Positions 40,556 through 51,565 are shown, numbered from the stretch's first letter. The stretch: DNA of 64,000 nt from Pseudomonas sp. SJZ079 (GCF_007993865.1 NZ_VIUH01000018.1:41982-105981), one strand, 5' to 3'. Notes: generated by a model not told the origin, from the letters alone. Translations and numbers: made by a program.

Positions 40556-41287
40556 GTGAGCGTGAAAGCCGGCAAGCATGCCCGAGAATTGCTACTCAAG
40601 GAATACCGTGGAGTGCTCTCCACCCACTCGAAAGCCATGCCGGGCTTCCCTTTCGGATCGGTGGTGCCCTACTGCCTGGACGCTCAGGGCTGGCCGCTGA
40701 TCCTGATCAGTCGGATCGCCCAGCACACGCATAATCTCAAGCAGGACGGCAAATGCTCGCTGCTGGTCGGTGAGCGTGATGCCGAGGACGTACAAGCGGT
40801 TGGCCGTCTCACTCTGCTCGCCGAAGCACGACAATTGTGTGACGAGGCCGCTATCGAAGCGGCGGCCGCGCGTTATTACCGCTATTTTCCCGAATCGCAA
40901 AACTACCACCGTGCCCATGATTTCGATTTCTGGGTACTGGAGCCGGTACGTTGGCGCTATATCGGCGGCTTCGGCGCGATTCACTGGCTGGATCAGGTGG
41001 CGTTGGCCAATGCCTTTGCTGGTGAGGCGGAAGTGGCCATGCTCGAGCACATGAATGCTGACCACGCCAGCGCCATCGCGCATTACGTCGCGCTGGCGGG
41101 CTTGCCGAGCCATGTCCCGGCGCGGCTGGTGGGCATCGACCACGAGGGGTTTCACCTGCGTATCGGTCAGGGCCTGTACTGGCTGGCCTTTCCAACATCC
41201 TGTAACAGTCCTGGCGAGGTGCGCCAAGCCTTGGTGCAGCTGGCTCGCGCAGAGACTTGGCCGACCGGCGGCGGTGCTGCGCCTTGA
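40556..41287 (+). CDS. HugZ-family haem/FMN split-barrel protein
   Basis: A 243-aa protein. The N-terminal half is a pyridoxamine-phosphate-oxidase-like split barrel (RGVLSTHSKAMPGFPFGSVVPYCLD). The C-terminal DUF2470 domain has MLEHMNADHASAIAHYV, typical of the HugZ/HutZ group, some of which degrade haem. The specific activity is unproven here. The start is the GTG at 40556 with GAGGAG upstream. It is divergent from the SDR gene and precedes fxsA, as with PA4388. Confidence 0.85.
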   Translation: MSVKAGKHARELLLKEYRGVLSTHSKAMPGFPFGSVVPYCLDAQGWPLILISRIAQHTHNLKQDGKCSLLVGERDAEDVQAVGRLTLLAEARQLCDEAAIEAAAARYYRYFPESQNYHRAHDFDFWVLEPVRWRYIGGFGAIHWLDQVALANAFAGEAEVAMLEHMNADHASAIAHYVALAGLPSHVPARLVGIDHEGFHLRIGQGLYWLAFPTSCNSPGEVRQALVQLARAETWPTGGGAAP

Positions 41288-41350
41288 ATTAAGCGCAATG
41301 CACCCTATCTCACTCTTATTGGAAGCCTTTCTTCCGCGAAGGATGTTTTG

Positions 41351-41800
41351 ATGCGTGTTTTCCTGCTGTTGTTTCTACTGTTCCCCGTCATCGAACTGGC
41401 TGTGCTGATCAAGGTCGGCAGCGCGATTGGCGTCCTGCCCACCCTGCTGCTGGTGATAGGCACGGCGATTCTCGGTAGCGTGCTCCTGCGGGTCGCGGGT
41501 GTCGCCACCGCGTGGCGCGCCCGGGAGAAACTGGCCCGTGGCGAGTTGCCGGAGCAGGAGGTGCTCGAGGGCCTGTTTATTGCGATTGGCGGTGGCTTGC
41601 TGTTGTTGCCAGGCTTTATCAGCGACATCTTCGGTGTGCTCTGTCTGATTCCCTTCACCCGCCGCTTGTTAGTCAACAAGGTGCGCCAGCGCGCCCAGGA
41701 ACAGGCCCTGCGCCAGCGGGCTTTTGCCGATGATCTGGCCGCACGTTCGGGGCAGACCCGGCCGAATGTACTGGAAGGTGAATACGAGCGTCGCGACTAG
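41351..41800 (+). CDS. fxsA: FxsA family membrane protein
   Basis: A 149-aa cytoplasmic-membrane protein. Its hydrophobic segments (about 2-20, 25-45 and 75-95) and the FPVIELAVLIKVGSAIG and LLLLPGFISDIFG stretches define the FxsA (suppressor of phage T7 exclusion by F) family. The physiological role is unclear. The ATG at 41351 follows GAAGGATG; an in-frame TTG one codon upstream is less likely. It lies upstream of groES, as in P. aeruginosa and E. coli. Confidence 0.9.
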   Translation: MRVFLLLFLLFPVIELAVLIKVGSAIGVLPTLLLVIGTAILGSVLLRVAGVATAWRAREKLARGELPEQEVLEGLFIAIGGGLLLLPGFISDIFGVLCLIPFTRRLLVNKVRQRAQEQALRQRAFADDLAARSGQTRPNVLEGEYERRD

Positions 41801-41921
41801 CCGCAGCTTGCTTGAGTCCCGTTCGCTTTCGGGGGGTTGCTGTTGTGCCAGCGCGCCCGGTGACGGCCGGCAATGAGTCGACAGCGGGGCTCAATGTCGC
41901 TAAAAAAATTCACCGTTTGCC

Positions 41922-41949
41922 CTTGAAATCCCCTTGTACGCCCTTATGT
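41922..41949 (+). promoter_or_regulatory. Sigma-32 (RpoH) type heat-shock promoter of groESL
   Basis: CTTGAAA at 41922-41928 and CCCTTATGT at 41941-41949 are 12 bases apart, close to the RpoH consensus (CTTGAAA, 11-16 bases, CCCCATNT). They lie about 150 bases before groES. No CIRCE inverted repeat is seen, as expected for a gammaproteobacterium. Confidence 0.75.
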
Positions 41950-42095
41950 AGCGGTCACCGCAAGGTTTTCTGTCGGACTCGGCAGAACAGACTTCAGCGT
42001 TGTGCCTGGCACAGCGCAACCGGCACTGCCGGATTTTGCTAACCCGCTGGTGAAGACACCAGCCGATGTAACCAACCTATTGGGAGAGATCGACA

Positions 42096-42389
42096 ATGAA
42101 GCTTCGTCCTCTGCATGACCGCGTCGTGATCCGTCGCAGCGAAGAAGAAACCAAAACCGCAGGCGGCATCGTGCTGCCGGGTTCCGCTGCCGAGAAGCCG
42201 AATCAGGGCGAAATCGTCGCTGTAGGCACCGGTCGCGTGCTGGACAACGGCGAAGTCCGTGCGCTGGCCGTCAAGGTCGGTGACAAAGTGGTATTCGGCC
42301 CTTACTCCGGCAGCAACACCGTCAAGGTCGACGGCGAAGACCTGCTGGTGATGAGCGAAAGCGAAATTCTCGCTGTCGTCGAAGCCTGA
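42096..42389 (+). CDS. groES: Co-chaperonin GroES
   Basis: The 97-aa heptameric lid of the GroEL chamber. It is recognised by [18 protein letters not shown], the mobile loop [14 protein letters not shown] (IVL GroEL-binding tripeptide) and the dome [26 protein letters not shown] precedes the ATG. It is 47 bases upstream of groEL in the heat-shock operon. Confidence 0.98.
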   Translation: MKLRPLHDRVVIRRSEEETKTAGGIVLPGSAAEKPNQGEIVAVGTGRVLDNGEVRALAVKVGDKVVFGPYSGSNTVKVDGEDLLVMSESEILAVVEA

Positions 42390-42424
42390 TTCCCGCGAAT
42401 TTCCGTTTAACCGTAAAGAATTGA

Positions 42425-44083
<1,659 letters not shown>

Positions 44084-44110
44084 GCCACCCAGCTCCCTGA
44101 GCTGTACGAA

Positions 44111-44137
44111 AACCCCGCGCCTGTCGCGGGGTTTTTT
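44111..44137 (+). terminator. Terminator of groESL
   Basis: AACCCCGCG at 44111-44119 pairs with CGCGGGGTT at 44125-44133, followed by further Ts. Confidence 0.93.
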
Positions 44138-44683
44138 TATGTCCGCTATTTGTGTACTGGGGCGTGTGCGGGGAAATCGGGTACGCCACTTGCTTAACTA
44201 TTTCAGCGTTATCGGTTTGTTGCACGTCGTTGGGCTGCAGTTAGTTGTGTCAGCGTCCTCTCGTTCGGCTATTGATTTCACTGGTGTGGGTTCTAGCACG
44301 CGGTTATCCGCTGAGGCTTAGGACTTTGCGGGCTTTTTTGCGGCGTCCCTCCGTTGCTTAGGCGCTGCTCCGTGCCGCGGTACGGCGGCGACCCAACTGG
44401 GCACTTAGGTGACTGTTGGGTGTTACTGCAACGCCGCTCGCGGGTGAACCGATGCCCCGTGACATGTCGGGTGGCGTGATCGGCGGAACTATTCGAGTGC
44501 GCTGTTGTTCCAAGCCTGCTGGCATTCGCGGGCACTCGGTGAGCGGGCACAACACTGCTGCTGGCCGAGCAGTCGACGAATCAGCTGTAGGCGTTGCCGT
44601 TCGTCGCTGAAATCGACGTTGTGGTACTCAGTGATCTAGGGTTAGCAAACAGCGTTTGGCAGCGCTATCAAGAGGTTGCAGTA
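44138..44683. other. Non-coding or decayed stretch of about 540 bases
   Basis: No convincing gene is seen on either strand; the open frames present are short and lack ribosome sites and protein-like composition. It contains several short palindromes, for example GCCGCGGTACGGC near 44375. The composition is patchier than in flanking genes. It may be a remnant of inserted or deleted DNA. The corresponding place in PAO1 leads toward colRS, which here lies elsewhere. Confidence 0.5.
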
Positions 44684-44908
44684 ATGAAGCTAGAAATCGC
44701 ACGAAGTTTGTTCCTTGTCGCTGCGTTCGGCGTTGCCTCGCTCGCGGTAGCCGCCTGGCACGAACCTGGTGTAGAGGTCTTGACCCGCAACGGTCTCGGC
44801 TACTGTCCGCTGCCGCCACAGGCGCAGCTGGCTCCGCAGTTGCGGCCGGACCAGGATCTGCTGTTGTTCATGTTCGGTCTGTCCCAGGGCATGGGGCCTC
44901 AGGGCTGA
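44684..44908 (+). CDS. Small exported protein, unknown function (PA4384-like)
   Basis: A 74-aa protein with a probable signal peptide (about residues 1-23, SLFLVAAFGVASLAVAA) and a short mature part that contains one cysteine and ends LLLFMFGLSQGMGPQG. I recognise no family; it is supported by its position after groEL and by the terminator that follows. AGAGG lies upstream of the ATG at 44684. The frame is open further upstream without a better start. Confidence 0.6.
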   Translation: MKLEIARSLFLVAAFGVASLAVAAWHEPGVEVLTRNGLGYCPLPPQAQLAPQLRPDQDLLLFMFGLSQGMGPQG

Positions 44909-44930
44909 GGTGAGTGCCCGAGCCAAAAAA

Positions 44931-44956
44931 AGCCCCGCTGAGTTGCGGGGCTTTTT
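44931..44956. terminator. Bidirectional terminator between the small exported protein and mexW
   Basis: AGCCCCGC at 44931-44938 pairs with GCGGGGCT at 44945-44952. A run of As before the stem and T5 after it serve the two convergent transcripts. Confidence 0.92.
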
Positions 44957-44968
44957 CGTGCTGGCGGA

Positions 44969-47900
44969 TCAGCGTTCGCTGACAAGTTGCCCAGTCGGTT
45001 GTGGATCGGGCTTGGCCAGCAAGCTGTACACGCACGGCAGCACGAACAGGGTGAACAGGGTGCCCACCGACATGCCGGTGGCGATTACCAGGCCGATATC
45101 GAAACGACTGACCGCCCCGGCGCCGCTGGCCAGGATCAGCGGGACCATGCCGAATACCATGGCGGCAGTGGTCATCAGCACCGGGCGCAGGCGGATCGAC
45201 GCGGCTTCCTCGATGGCGGCGCGGCGCGACAAGCCCTTCTCGCGGCGCAGTTGATTGGCGAACTCGACGATCAGAATCCCGTGCTTGGTGATCAGGCCAA
45301 TCAGCGTGACCAGCCCGACCTGGGTGTAGATGTTCATGCTGGACAGGCCGAGGAACAGCGGGATCAACGCGCCACAGATCGACAACGGCACTGTCACCAG
45401 AATCACCAGCGGATCGCGGAAGCTCTCGAACTGAGCGGCCAGGACCAGGAAGATCAGCGCCAGCGCCAGGCCGAAAGTCAGGTACAGCGCGCTGCCTTCC
45501 TGCACGAACTGGCGAGAGGCGCCGGCGTAGTCGAAGGCGTAGCCTTGCGGCGCTTCCTCGTCGGCGATCTGCCGCAGGGTGTCGATGGCTTCGCCCATGC
45601 TGACGATCGGCACGCCCTGGATGATCGCCGAGTTGAGCTGCTGGAACTGGTTCAGCTGAGTCGGGCGGGCGCGGTCGCTGACCGTGATCAGGGTCGACAG
45701 GGGCAGCATCGCGCCGCTCTTGCTCTTCACGTAATAACTGCCGAGCCAGCCCGGATTGTCGCGGTAGGCACGTTCGACCTGGGCGATCACCTTGTAGCTG
45801 CGGCCGTCGATGGTGAAGCGGTTGATCTCGCCCTCGCCGAGCAGGCTGGCCAGGGTCAAGCCGAGGTCCTGCATCGACACGTCCATCTGCGCGGCTTTCT
45901 GCCGGTCGATCTCGACCACCACTTCCGGTTTGTCGAAGGCCAGGTCGACGTCGAGGAAGGCGAACTTGCCCGACTCCAGTGCGCGCTGCTTGATCTTGTC
46001 GGTCACCTGCAGCAGCGACTCGTAGTCGTTGGGCGTATTGATCACGAACTGGAACGGCAGGCCCTGACCGGTGCCGGGCAGGGAGGGCAGGTTGAAGCCG
46101 AAGATCTGCAGGCCGGGTATCTGCGCCAGGCGCCCCTGCACTTCGGGGAGCAGCTCCATCTGGGTGCGTTCGCGAGCGTTCCACGGCGACAGTAGGAAGC
46201 CGCCAATGCCCGACTGCACACCATTGAAGCCGTTGATCTGGAACGACGAGTAGTACTCGGGAAACTCCTTGAAGATCGCTACGAACTCATCGGTGTACTT
46301 GTTCAGGTACTCGATGTTGGTCGGTTGCGGGGCGTTGGCGATCATGAAGATGATGCCCTGGTCTTCCTCCGGCGCCAGCTCACTCTTGGTGAAATTGAGC
46401 AGCACGGGGATCAGCGCCATGACGATGAGGGCGAACACCACGACCACCGGCCGCGTTTCCAGGGTGCCATGCAGGGCGCCCTGGTAACGGCGCTTGAGCT
46501 TGTCGAAGATCAGGTCGAGGCGGTGCGCCAGCCCGGAGGGGTTCTCGTCGTGGCGCAGCAGCTTGGCGCACATCATCGGCGACAGGGTCAGGGCGACGAT
46601 GCCGGAGATGATCACGGCGCCGGCCAGGGTCAGGGCAAACTCCTTGAACAAGGCACCGGTGAGGCCTTCGAGGAAGCCAATCGGCGCATAGACCGCGGCC
46701 AGGGTGATGGTCATCGAGACCACCGGCACGGCGATCTCGCGTGCGCCTTCGATGGCCGCATCGAACGGCGTCTTGCCCTCTTCGATATGCCGGTGGATGT
46801 TCTCCACCACGACGATGGCGTCGTCCACCACCAGGCCGATGGCCAGTACCATGGCCAGCAGGGTCAGCAGGTTGATCGAGTAGCCCATCAGCTGCATGAA
46901 GAACAGCACGCCGATCATCGACAGCGGAATGGTGATCACCGGAATCAGCACCGAACGCAGCGCGCCGAGGAACAGGAACACCACCACTATGACGATCAGC
47001 ACCGCCTCGAACAGGGTCTTCACCACCTCGTCGATCGAGGCCTGGATAAACAGCGTGGCGTCGTAGGCGATGGAAACCTTGAGGTTGGGCGGCAACTGGG
47101 CTTGCAGCTCCGGCATGAGCCTGCGCACTTCCTTGATCACGTCCAGCGGGTTGGCGCCCGGCGTGCCCTTGACGCCGATATACACCGAAGGAATGCCATC
47201 GAACGAACTGACCGAGTCGTAGTTTTCCGCGCCCATCTCCACCCGTGCCACGTCGCGAAGCAGCACGCGGCTGTCACCGACGGTCTTCAGGGGAATGGCG
47301 GCGAAGGCTTCGGCGGACTTCAGGTCGGTTTCGGCGTTGATGCTGGTGACCACATACTCACCCTTCACTTCGCCGGCGGCGGCGAGGAAGTTGTAATCGC
47401 GCACGGCGTCGTTGACGTCGCTGGCGGTGACGCCATAGGCCGCCAGTTTCACCGGGTCGAGCCACAGGCGCATGGCGAACACCTGGTTGCCGAGGATTTC
47501 CGCCTCGGCCATGCCGGGCAGGGTGGCCAGTTTGGGCTGGATGACCCGCGACAGGTAGTCGGTGATCTGCGGGTTGGACAGCTGCTCGCTGTAGAAGCTG
47601 ATGTACATCAACGCCGAGGCGTCGGCGGCCTCCTTGGACAGCACCGGGTCTTCGGCATCCTGCGGCAGCTGGTTCTTCACCTCGTTGGCCTTGGCCAGCA
47701 ACTCGGTGAACAAACGGTCGCTGTCGGCGCCGATGCGCGCGTAGATGGAGATGATCGACACGTTCTGCCGACTGACCGAGGTCATGTAGTCGATGCCGTC
47801 GGCGCTGGCCAGGCTCTGCTGCAGCGGCTGGGTGATGTAGCCCTGAATGGTTTCGGCGTTGGCCCCGGGGTAGGCGGTGGTCACCGTGATCAGGGCGTTT

Positions 47901-48022
47901 TCCAGCTGCGGGTACTGGCGGATGGTCAGTTTGCTGAAGGCCTGCAGGCCGAGCAGGATGATCAGCAGGCTGACCACGGTCGCCAGCACCGGCCGGCGGA
48001 TGAAGGGATCGGTAAAAGCCAT
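44969..48022 (-). CDS. mexW: RND multidrug efflux transporter MexW
   Basis: A 1017-aa proton-driven RND pump. It has twelve membrane segments and two large periplasmic loops. The TM4 proton-relay aspartates are in LAIGLVVDDAIVVVENIHRH. The N-terminus MAFTDPFIRRPVLA and the conserved GxALSPPM-type stretch (ALTLSPMMCAKLL) are typical of the MexW/MuxB branch. It follows its membrane-fusion partner by 28 bases. No outer-membrane channel gene is adjacent; in PAO1 MexVW works with OprM encoded elsewhere. Confidence 0.88.
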   Translation of the reverse strand: MAFTDPFIRRPVLATVVSLLIILLGLQAFSKLTIRQYPQLENALITVTTAYPGANAETIQGYITQPLQQSLASADGIDYMTSVSRQNVSIISIYARIGADSDRLFTELLAKANEVKNQLPQDAEDPVLSKEAADASALMYISFYSEQLSNPQITDYLSRVIQPKLATLPGMAEAEILGNQVFAMRLWLDPVKLAAYGVTASDVNDAVRDYNFLAAAGEVKGEYVVTSINAETDLKSAEAFAAIPLKTVGDSRVLLRDVARVEMGAENYDSVSSFDGIPSVYIGVKGTPGANPLDVIKEVRRLMPELQAQLPPNLKVSIAYDATLFIQASIDEVVKTLFEAVLIVIVVVFLFLGALRSVLIPVITIPLSMIGVLFFMQLMGYSINLLTLLAMVLAIGLVVDDAIVVVENIHRHIEEGKTPFDAAIEGAREIAVPVVSMTITLAAVYAPIGFLEGLTGALFKEFALTLAGAVIISGIVALTLSPMMCAKLLRHDENPSGLAHRLDLIFDKLKRRYQGALHGTLETRPVVVVFALIVMALIPVLLNFTKSELAPEEDQGIIFMIANAPQPTNIEYLNKYTDEFVAIFKEFPEYYSSFQINGFNGVQSGIGGFLLSPWNARERTQMELLPEVQGRLAQIPGLQIFGFNLPSLPGTGQGLPFQFVINTPNDYESLLQVTDKIKQRALESGKFAFLDVDLAFDKPEVVVEIDRQKAAQMDVSMQDLGLTLASLLGEGEINRFTIDGRSYKVIAQVERAYRDNPGWLGSYYVKSKSGAMLPLSTLITVSDRARPTQLNQFQQLNSAIIQGVPIVSMGEAIDTLRQIADEEAPQGYAFDYAGASRQFVQEGSALYLTFGLALALIFLVLAAQFESFRDPLVILVTVPLSICGALIPLFLGLSSMNIYTQVGLVTLIGLITKHGILIVEFANQLRREKGLSRRAAIEEAASIRLRPVLMTTAAMVFGMVPLILASGAGAVSRFDIGLVIATGMSVGTLFTLFVLPCVYSLLAKPDPQPTGQLVSER

Positions 48023-48050
48023 AGGTAAGTTCCTTTACGCCCGTGTCGGC

Positions 48051-49196
48051 TTAGTGTTCGGCGCTGGGCTGGCTGGCCACATCGGCCGGGGCTTCGGCGA
48101 GCGTGACGTGGGCGCCGTTGTCCAGCTTGAGCTGGCCGGCGGTGACTACCCGTTCGCCGGCCTGCAAGCCCTTGCTAATCACCACTTGCCCCTCGCGACG
48201 CTCACCGGTCTCGACGAAGCGACGTTCCACGACGAGCTGCGTTTGCCCCTGCGGGTCTTTGACCAGCTGGCCTTCCGAGTCTTTTTGCTCCTCGATCAGG
48301 TAAACCGAATTGCCGTAGAGGGTGTAGGTGATGGCGGTTTCCGGCACCACGACGCGCCGGTGCTCACCCGGCAGGAGCACCTCCAGGTTGGCGAACATGC
48401 CTGGCAGCAGCTTGTCGTCGGGGTTATCCAGCTGGGCGCGTACCTGGACATTGCGTGTGGTGTCTTCGACCTTGGGATTGATCGCAGCGATCTTCCCCTC
48501 GAATACTTCGCCCGGGTAGGCCGTGACGCTGAAGCGCACACGCTCGCCGACGGTCAGTTGCGGTACGACCTGCTCGGGCAGGAAGAAGTCGACGTAGAGC
48601 TTGGACAGGTCCTGCAGGGTGGCGATGGCGGTGCCGGGCGCCAGGTAGTCGCCGAGGTCCACCTGGCGGATGCCGATGGTGCCGGCGAAGGGCGCGAGGA
48701 TGCGCTTCTTCGCCAGTTGCGCCTGCAGCTGGGCGACGCTGGCGTTGGCTTTTTGCAGCTCGGCGGAGAGCGTGTCGAAGGCACTCTTGGAGATGTTCTG
48801 CCGGCTGACCAGGCTGCGTCCGCGTTCGAACTCGACACGGGCCAGGCCTCTTTCGGCTTCGGAGGTCGCCAGAATGGCCCGCTCGACCTCGCTGTCCATC
48901 TGCAGCAGCGGCTGGTCGCGCTCGACCTTTTCGCCAGAGCTGAACAGCACTTCGCGGACGATGCCGCCGACTTCCACGGTCAGGTCGATGCCCTGGAAGG
49001 CTTTGAGTGTGCCGATGGCCGGCAAGCGGCTCTGCCAGGGACGTTCCACGGCCGGTTCTGCGGCCACGCTGATAGCCGGTTGCGGCTGCGAGAACTGTTG
49101 GACCTGCTGGTAAATGGACCAGCCTTTGTAGGCAGCGAGGGCGAGCACCACGAGGGCTACGACGCCCAGCATGATCAGCATGCGGCGGAGCAACAT
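48051..49196 (-). CDS. mexV: RND efflux membrane fusion protein MexV
   Basis: A 381-aa periplasmic adaptor with an N-terminal membrane anchor (MLLRRMLIMLGVVALVVLALAA). A lipoyl half-motif, a coiled-coil hairpin (about 100-160) and beta-barrel domains (PFAGTIGIRQVDLGDYL) follow. Unlike MexA it has no lipobox cysteine. The ATG at 49196 has AAGGAA upstream and was chosen over a longer frame. It forms an operon with mexW and follows the DUF1513 gene as PA4374 follows PA4373. Confidence 0.87.
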   Translation of the reverse strand: MLLRRMLIMLGVVALVVLALAAYKGWSIYQQVQQFSQPQPAISVAAEPAVERPWQSRLPAIGTLKAFQGIDLTVEVGGIVREVLFSSGEKVERDQPLLQMDSEVERAILATSEAERGLARVEFERGRSLVSRQNISKSAFDTLSAELQKANASVAQLQAQLAKKRILAPFAGTIGIRQVDLGDYLAPGTAIATLQDLSKLYVDFFLPEQVVPQLTVGERVRFSVTAYPGEVFEGKIAAINPKVEDTTRNVQVRAQLDNPDDKLLPGMFANLEVLLPGEHRRVVVPETAITYTLYGNSVYLIEEQKDSEGQLVKDPQGQTQLVVERRFVETGERREGQVVISKGLQAGERVVTAGQLKLDNGAHVTLAEAPADVASQPSAEH

Positions 49197-49331
49197 ATTC
49201 CGGTTCCTTGGCAAGACAAGTGGGGGCCTGGGAATAGGCAAGGAAAGCACATTAGTACCCCTGCCTGAGCAAGTCAAAGAAGGGGCTTGGCGAAAGCTTA
49301 CGCAGCACTATGCAGGTGCTGAAATGCCCGG

Positions 49332-49367
49332 CGGCCGCTGCGCGAGTATTACTCGGCGCAGCGGCCG
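49332..49367. terminator. Long GC-rich hairpin between DUF1513 gene and mexV
   Basis: CGGCCGCTGCGC at 49332-49343 pairs with GCGCAGCGGCCG at 49356-49367. The loop continues the helix (GAGTA with TACTC, one-base bulge), giving about 17 paired bases. There is no clear U-tract on the minus strand, so it may be a processing or attenuation structure rather than a simple terminator. Confidence 0.5.
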
Positions 49368-49386
49368 GGGCTTATCTGGGCGGCAC

Positions 49387-50484
49387 TCAGCTCGCCAGAC
49401 GCAGATGGTTGTCCCACAGCCCTGTCGGCAGTTGCAGCGGCTGAGCAAGGATCTGTGTCGTACGGCAGTCGTAAAGACGGCAGCGGCCAATGCCGGCGCT
49501 GACCACGAAGCCCTCGGCCACCGCGCCGACGCCGGCGCAGTCGGGTAGCGCTGCATCCAGGCGCAGCTCGGCACTGTCCAGGTCCCAGATGAAGACCCGG
49601 TTGCCACGCGGCGCGGTCAGGGCCAGCAGGCGCAGCTCGCTGTTGATCGCCACGCTGGCGGTGTACTGGTGCATCGCCAGGCGTTGCGCTTCGGCCAGCG
49701 GAAAGGGCTGGAAGGCTTGTCCGGGACGTTTGATGGCCAGCAGAGGAGCCATGTCGCCGGTTTCGCCCATGTATTGCTGGCCGCTGACCACCGTGCCGTC
49801 GCTGGCGACCGCGAGGTGGCGCACGCTGTTCATGCGTTGGGGGAGCTGCTCTTTGCTGAGCAATGTGCCGTCACGCTTGAGCAGCACCAGGCTGGACTGC
49901 ATGGCGTCGAGGTTCATTTCCACCCGGCTGTCGGCCTCGGTGCGGATGCCGCCGTTGGCCACCACCAGGGTTTCGCCATCGGGTAGCCACAGCAGCTGGT
50001 GCGGGCCGAGGCCGTGACTCGACAGCTCAGCGCTGCGCCGCAGTTGCTGGCCCTCCAGGCGATAGACGCCAATCACTCCGCGGCCGGGGTCGGAGGTATC
50101 GTTTTCGGTGGCGTACAACCAATCGCCGCTGGCGTGGAATACCGCGTGGCCGTAGAAGTGCCGCTGGGGCGGGGACTGCAGGGTTTGCAGCAGGCGGCCG
50201 TCGCGGGTGTCGATCAGGTAGCTCTGGGTGCTGGGCCGGCGGCCGACGAACAGCGCCAGCGGCAGGCTCGGGTGCGCCACCACATCGTGGCAGCGCTCGT
50301 CGACCCGGGTGGCGAAGACCTGAGTGCCGTCCAGGCGGAAGCCTACGGCATAGTGCTTGCCGGCAGCATCGTTGCGCGCGGACAGGAGCAGCGGCTGGCG
50401 GCCGTGCTGGGCCAGCGTCCAGCCACCCAAGGCGCTGGCGGCTAGGGTCGCGGCCGCGAGGCCGATAAAGGCTCTACGCTTCAT
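49387..50484 (-). CDS. DUF1513 family Tat-type exported beta-propeller protein
   Basis: A 365-aa protein. The N-terminus MKRRAFIGLAAATLAASALGG has a twin-arginine motif followed by a hydrophobic stretch, suggesting Tat export. The body reads as propeller-like repeats (HAVFHASGDWLYATEND, GLGPHQLLWLPDGETLVVANGG, VWDLD-type strands). The function is unknown. It is the last gene of a set with two imelysins and a di-heme protein, 9 bases after the second imelysin, so it probably takes part in the same periplasmic, likely iron-related, process. Confidence 0.85.
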   Translation of the reverse strand: MKRRAFIGLAAATLAASALGGWTLAQHGRQPLLLSARNDAAGKHYAVGFRLDGTQVFATRVDERCHDVVAHPSLPLALFVGRRPSTQSYLIDTRDGRLLQTLQSPPQRHFYGHAVFHASGDWLYATENDTSDPGRGVIGVYRLEGQQLRRSAELSSHGLGPHQLLWLPDGETLVVANGGIRTEADSRVEMNLDAMQSSLVLLKRDGTLLSKEQLPQRMNSVRHLAVASDGTVVSGQQYMGETGDMAPLLAIKRPGQAFQPFPLAEAQRLAMHQYTASVAINSELRLLALTAPRGNRVFIWDLDSAELRLDAALPDCAGVGAVAEGFVVSAGIGRCRLYDCRTTQILAQPLQLPTGLWDNHLRLAS

Positions 50485-50493
50485 GGGTACGCT

Positions 50494-51555
50494 CTAGTCT
50501 CCGTCGTTGGAATTGAAGCCCAGCTGGATGCCGAGGGTCTTCGCCAGCTCGGCCTCATGCAGGCGATGCAGGGCGCCCAGGCTGTCGTATAGCGCATTCA
50601 GCTCGGCTCGCCCGCTGTCATCGCCAAGCAGATCGGCCAGCGGCCGTTGCAGGGCTGCGAGGCGCTGGCGAGTGTCGGCGTAGGCGGCATCGATGCGTTG
50701 TCCCAGCTCGCTCTGTTCCTGGGTCAGCAGGCTCTGGAAGCCATCTTGTTCGGCGCCGTGCCAGATCCGTTCGGCGCTGGCCAAGCTGGCGGCCAGGTTG
50801 GCCAGGCTGGCGTTGCTGCGCCAGGCTTCGGCCTGGTAGGGCTGTGGCGTGCCCTTGGTCTGCCGGCCGAGCGGGGTGCCGAGTTTCTTTTTCAGGCCAT
50901 CGAGGGCGTTGACCTGAGTGCGCAGTAACTCTGCCACGGCTTCCGGGGCGTCGGCGAAGCGGGTATTCGGGAAGTTTTTCAGCTGGGCGGCCATGCCGTC
51001 TGCGGCTTGCCACTGGCTGAGGATGTCGCTCGCCAGCGCTTGCTGGTGCTGACCGATGGCCACGATCAAAGGGCAGTAACGGGTTTTCTGCGCGGATTCG
51101 CTGAGGTCGATGGCCGGGTCGAACAGCAGATATTCATAGGCAGTCAGTCCTTGCACGACCACGCTGGATTTATCCAGGTCGGCCGGGGTCAGCTGGGGCT
51201 TGCTTTTGATCAGGCCTTCGACCTGGCGTGCCACCAGGTTTTTCTTGTCCGGCCAGAACTGCACCTGCCAGGCGCGGTTGCCCTCTGCCAGGGGGCCGAT
51301 GAGCAGGGGCTGCAGTCCGGACCAGGCACTTTGCGCCGTGACGAAGGCCTGGCGTGCGTCGGCCAAGGTTTGCTCGCCGGCACAGAAGGCCTGACCGCTG
51401 GCGGCCAGTTGCCGGTCGGTCTCAACCCAGGCGCTGTAAGCCGGCAGCAGTACGCCATCGGTCAGGGTCGTGCTGAGTTGCTGCTGCGGGTCGCTGGGGG
51501 TACAGGCGCTGAGCGCCAGGCCCAGCAGGGCGAGGGTAAGCGGCGAACGAGTCAT
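50494..51555 (-). CDS. Imelysin (M75) family lipoprotein
   Basis: A 353-aa lipoprotein with a lipobox (LGLALSAC, Cys18). The imelysin fold is indicated by LADARQAFVTAQSAWSGLQPLLIGP and GLTAYEYLLFD. The metal-binding GxHxxE motif of the family reads GLTAYE here, so the histidine is missing. Imelysins such as EfeO, IrpA and Algp7 act in periplasmic iron handling. It lies 10 bases after the DUF1111 gene and 9 before DUF1513. The role is inferred from family and context. Confidence 0.85.
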   Translation of the reverse strand: MTRSPLTLALLGLALSACTPSDPQQQLSTTLTDGVLLPAYSAWVETDRQLAASGQAFCAGEQTLADARQAFVTAQSAWSGLQPLLIGPLAEGNRAWQVQFWPDKKNLVARQVEGLIKSKPQLTPADLDKSSVVVQGLTAYEYLLFDPAIDLSESAQKTRYCPLIVAIGQHQQALASDILSQWQAADGMAAQLKNFPNTRFADAPEAVAELLRTQVNALDGLKKKLGTPLGRQTKGTPQPYQAEAWRSNASLANLAASLASAERIWHGAEQDGFQSLLTQEQSELGQRIDAAYADTRQRLAALQRPLADLLGDDSGRAELNALYDSLGALHRLHEAELAKTLGIQLGFNSNDGD

Positions 51556-51565
51556 GCGTGGCTCC

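Noticed and set aside
46325..48028. 567-aa open frame antisense to mexW
   Set aside because: Same codon-mirror artefact, rich in Gln, His and Asp, with no start signal.
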